Shown here: positions 36,421 through 38,123 of the stretch, one piece after another | Numbering within the stretch: the first letter of the stretch is position 1 | Layout of the letters: each line of letters starts with the position of its first letter | From: a virus | Length of the DNA stretch: 38,123 nucleotides | Reading direction: 5' to 3' (one strand) | IMG/VR virus record: IMGVR_UViG_3300037507_002241 | Coordinates: 1 to 38,123 of that record | Made by a program: the position numbers and the translations under genes | Notes under the pieces: model-generated | Databases searched by the model: none | What the model saw: the letters and a program-made list of their open reading frames with translations, nothing else | What the model was told of the DNA's origin: nothing

Positions 36421-37736
36421 AATTCCGAGATCAGTTGAAGTGCTTGGATATGAATAAATGTTCCCGCCGCAGGAGTTGGGTTGACTGCCTCGGTTACAAA
36501 TCCGTATGCGGATGATGCGGATAGTCCGCTGGGTCCATTTGTTAGTGCTGTTTGCTCTGCGCCATTAACATACCACTTCACATTGCCCGCCCCGTCGGAT
36601 TCAGAAACTACATTGTAGATGTGTAGGTTTGTTAAGGCGACACCAGATGCCGAGGTCGTCTTGTTTGTGCCGTTATGGCACACCGCAAAAATAGAATTTG
36701 TTACTATTTCAAAACCGATACCCTTTACGGCCAAGTCGCCGCCAGCCCAACTTGACGCTACTGGTCCGTAGTAATAACGAGAAGTCCCATCACTTGAGAT
36801 GTGCATAATCCGAGCACCAAGTGTGGTTTTTTTGCTCCAGTTTTTCTGACTGCGGATGCCCGTGGAAAGTGTGGCGTATGGTCCGAGGAGAGCTTGGTAG
36901 TTGTTTGCCCCGTTATTAGTGCTATTTGGACGATAAGCCCAAGCCGGGGCGTCCACGCCGCCGGTGGTTATGCTTGGCGATGCGCTACCGCCAATTGCCG
37001 TTAGCATATTTGTGGTAAAATTGTAGCTTTCATACACGGCGTATTTGTTGAAGGTTCTTGTGTATGCCGCATCGACCAAATCCCTCGTCATCAAGCTCGC
37101 CCCACTGCTCGCCGCCTGCGAGGGCGCAGTGTTGCCCACGCCGTTCATGGTGACGTTGCCGGTGGCCGTCAGCGTGCCGCTGGTGGTGAGGTTGTTGAAG
37201 GTGACGTTGTTAGTCGCGCCGAGTTCGAGGGCGGTGGCCCCGGATGCGGCGTTGGTGGCCCCCGTGCCGCCATTGGCCACGGCAACCACTCCGGTCACAT
37301 TGCTCGCCGTGCCAGTGGTGTTTTGATTGAGGGTGGGAAAATTGGTCAAGCCCGCCGCGCTGCCGTTGGTCAGCAACACGCTGGCGGGGAAGTTTGTCAG
37401 CCCTGCCGCGCTGCCGTTAGTGCGAAGAAGCAAGGCGGGGAAATTGGTCAAGCTGGCAGCGTCATTTAAGGCAAGATTGGTCAAGTTGGCCGAGGCTGGC
37501 TGGAAGGCCGTGGCAGCCTCCACCGCCGCCGTGCCGAGGCCGAGGTTCGTCCGAGTAGCCGCCCGCGCATTCGTCGCAAATTGAAGCGAGTTCGTGAAAG
37601 TCAGCGCGTTTGTCCCGCCGTAAACGACGAAGCCGTTGGTCGTGTTGTAGCCGAGCGATTTGATTGTCTGCGCGGCGGCGGGTGCGGCGGCTAGGGCGGC
37701 GGCGGCGAGGAGGGTTAGGAGGCGGGCGAGGTGCAT
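36417..37736 (-). CDS. Tail fibre with signal-peptide-like N-terminus
   Basis: 439 aa from ATG 37736. Residues 1-23 (MHLARLLTLLAAAALAAAPA-AAQ) look like a Sec signal peptide with an A-A-A-Q cleavage site. Next come TNLALNDAASLTNFPAL and repeated TNGSAAGLTNFPA units (~85-135), a NGGTGATNAASGATA fibre motif and a collar ATGNVTMNGVG. From residue ~235 the DNA turns AT-rich and the protein becomes a jelly-roll/lectin-like C-terminus (ARIMHISSDGTSRYYYGPVA, VKWYVNGAEQTALTN). Receptor binding is likely. The signal peptide is unexplained for a cytoplasmically assembled fibre. Confidence 0.75.
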   Translation of the reverse strand: MHLARLLTLLAAAALAAAPAAAQTIKSLGYNTTNGFVVYGGTNALTFTNSLQFATNARAATRTNLGLGTAAVEAATAFQPASANLTNLALNDAASLTNFPALLLRTNGSAAGLTNFPASVLLTNGSAAGLTNFPTLNQNTTGTASNVTGVVAVANGGTGATNAASGATALELGATNNVTFNNLTTSGTLTATGNVTMNGVGNTAPSQAASSGASLMTRDLVDAAYTRTFNKYAVYESYNFTTNMLTAIGGSASPSITTGGVDAPAWAYRPNSTNNGANNYQALLGPYATLSTGIRSQKNWSKKTTLGARIMHISSDGTSRYYYGPVASSWAGGDLAVKGIGFEIVTNSIFAVCHNGTNKTTSASGVALTNLHIYNVVSESDGAGNVKWYVNGAEQTALTNGPSGLSASSAYGFVTEAVNPTPAAGTFIHIQALQLISEL

Positions 37737-37746
37737 GGGCTTTTGA

Positions 37747-38123
37747 TTATTTGGTCGCTGTCAAAATTCCGTCGTTGTCCACTGTCACGGTCCACAGGCT
37801 TGAGTCAGGGGCCAGCAGCTTAAAGGACGCGGCGGCGGTTACCGTCGGCACACCCTCGCCTCCTCGGATGACATCGTTAAACACTGTCGCGGAGGTCGGC
37901 AGGGTGCTCGAAGTCGTGCCGCTTTCGGTCCACTCAATTTCGACCTTGGCCGAAATGCTGTCCTCGGTATCAAGCGGGAACTCCGCGTTGAGGTTGGTCG
38001 TGTTGAGGTTCAGGTCGAACTGGTAAATCGTGCTTGCCCCGGTGCCGCTCTTGGTAAACGCGCCGTCGTTGGCCAAAAACGCGCCAGCAAAGGTTTTCTT
38101 TAGGCCCATTTGCCCGGTGGCCC
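37747..38123 (-). CDS. C-terminal part of 175-aa virion protein (starts at 278 across the ends)
   Basis: The same reading frame as 1-278. On this linear piece the only visible ATG is 38109 (GLKKTFAGAFLANDGAF...), but the true start is 165 bp further upstream on the circle. C-terminal half: FDLNLNTTNLNAEFPLDTED, KVEIEWTESGTTSS and the ending SSLWTVTVDNDGILTATK. Beta-rich. TTTGACA (37759-37765, complement) within its end lies 22 nt before the next gene, the fibre. Confidence 0.85.
   Translation of the reverse strand, partial: ATGQMGLKKTFAGAFLANDGAFTKSGTGASTIYQFDLNLNTTNLNAEFPLDTEDSISAKVEIEWTESGTTSSTLPTSATVFNDVIRGGEGVPTVTAAASFKLLAPDSSLWTVTVDNDGILTATK
37997..38123. repeat. Terminal overlap, right copy
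   Basis: Identical to 1-127; see the left copy. Remove one copy to obtain the circular genome. Confidence 0.95.

Noticed and set aside
1-38123. CRISPR array, diversity-generating element, insertion sequence, transposase or complete tRNA genes
   Set aside because: None seen: no regularly spaced direct repeats, no reverse transcriptase, no transposase, and only the partial tRNA-Leu at attP.

Overview
The window is a complete circularised genome of a temperate, lambda-like siphovirus. The first 127 bases (1-127) are repeated exactly as the last 127 bases (37997-38123), so the unique circle is 37,996 bp. One structural gene runs unbroken across the artificial ends: it starts at 278, passes position 1 (= 37997) and stops at 37747. 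The host is a GC-rich bacterium that I cannot name with certainty. The tyrosine integrase has an N-G-L-R-H-S-Y-x-S-Y box and a G-N-S box, a style I associate with Verrucomicrobia (Opitutales-like) and relatives. This is a weak inference.

Layout. Nearly everything is on the minus strand and is read from high to low coordinates. (a) 30202-31530, plus strand: a small ribbon-helix-helix (RHH) protein and the integrase, followed by a hairpin and an attP core that is the 3' part of a tRNA-Leu(CAA) gene. (b) 31841-33408, plus strand: a four-gene accessory cassette of metallophosphoesterase, winged-helix protein, HExxH zincin and small membrane protein. (c) 33409-33828: a non-coding convergent junction full of short repeats. 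(d) 30094 down to 22970: the early operon, about 20 genes almost all joined by ATGA/GTGA overlaps (RHH regulator, small membrane and coiled-coil proteins, RuvC-like resolvase, ERF annealing protein, SSB-like protein, HTH_39-type protein, replisome organiser, ERDEAR coiled-coil family, nuclease-like protein). (e) 22786-18624: Nu1-like small terminase, ParB-like protein, TET-associated-type glycosyltransferase and GpA-family large terminase. (f) 18523-15639: an inserted block with DUF932 and DUF3102-like proteins and HTH proteins. (g) 15629-1774: head and tail genes in lambda order: gpW-like, portal, ClpP-type protease with a nested scaffold, major capsid, a large two-domain glycosyltransferase, connectors, two paralogous tail-tube-like proteins, G/GT chaperones joined by a -1 frameshift, tape measure, and tail tip proteins including a Ser/Thr/Tyr-rich one. 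(h) 1755-311: glycosyltransferase and RmlC-like epimerase. (i) 278 through the circle to 33829: fibre genes and the lysis cassette (holin candidates, lipoprotein spanin candidate, amidase).

How it works together. The integrase recombines attP with a host tRNA-Leu gene. Two divergent RHH proteins sit at the early/integrase switch on palindromic GGTT-AACC boxes. Replication relies on host polymerase recruited by an organiser, with phage recombination proteins. Packaging is by a lambda-type terminase.

The most unusual signals are these: (1) the heptamer TTTGACA, which by eye occurs 13 times in the genome, always 7-22 nt before a start codon, most often with 13-14 nt spacing; (2) three glycosyltransferases plus a nucleotide-sugar epimerase embedded in packaging and structural operons, suggesting glycosylated virion proteins and/or DNA; (3) the unidentified plus-strand cargo cassette beside attP; (4) the repeat-rich convergent intergenic region.
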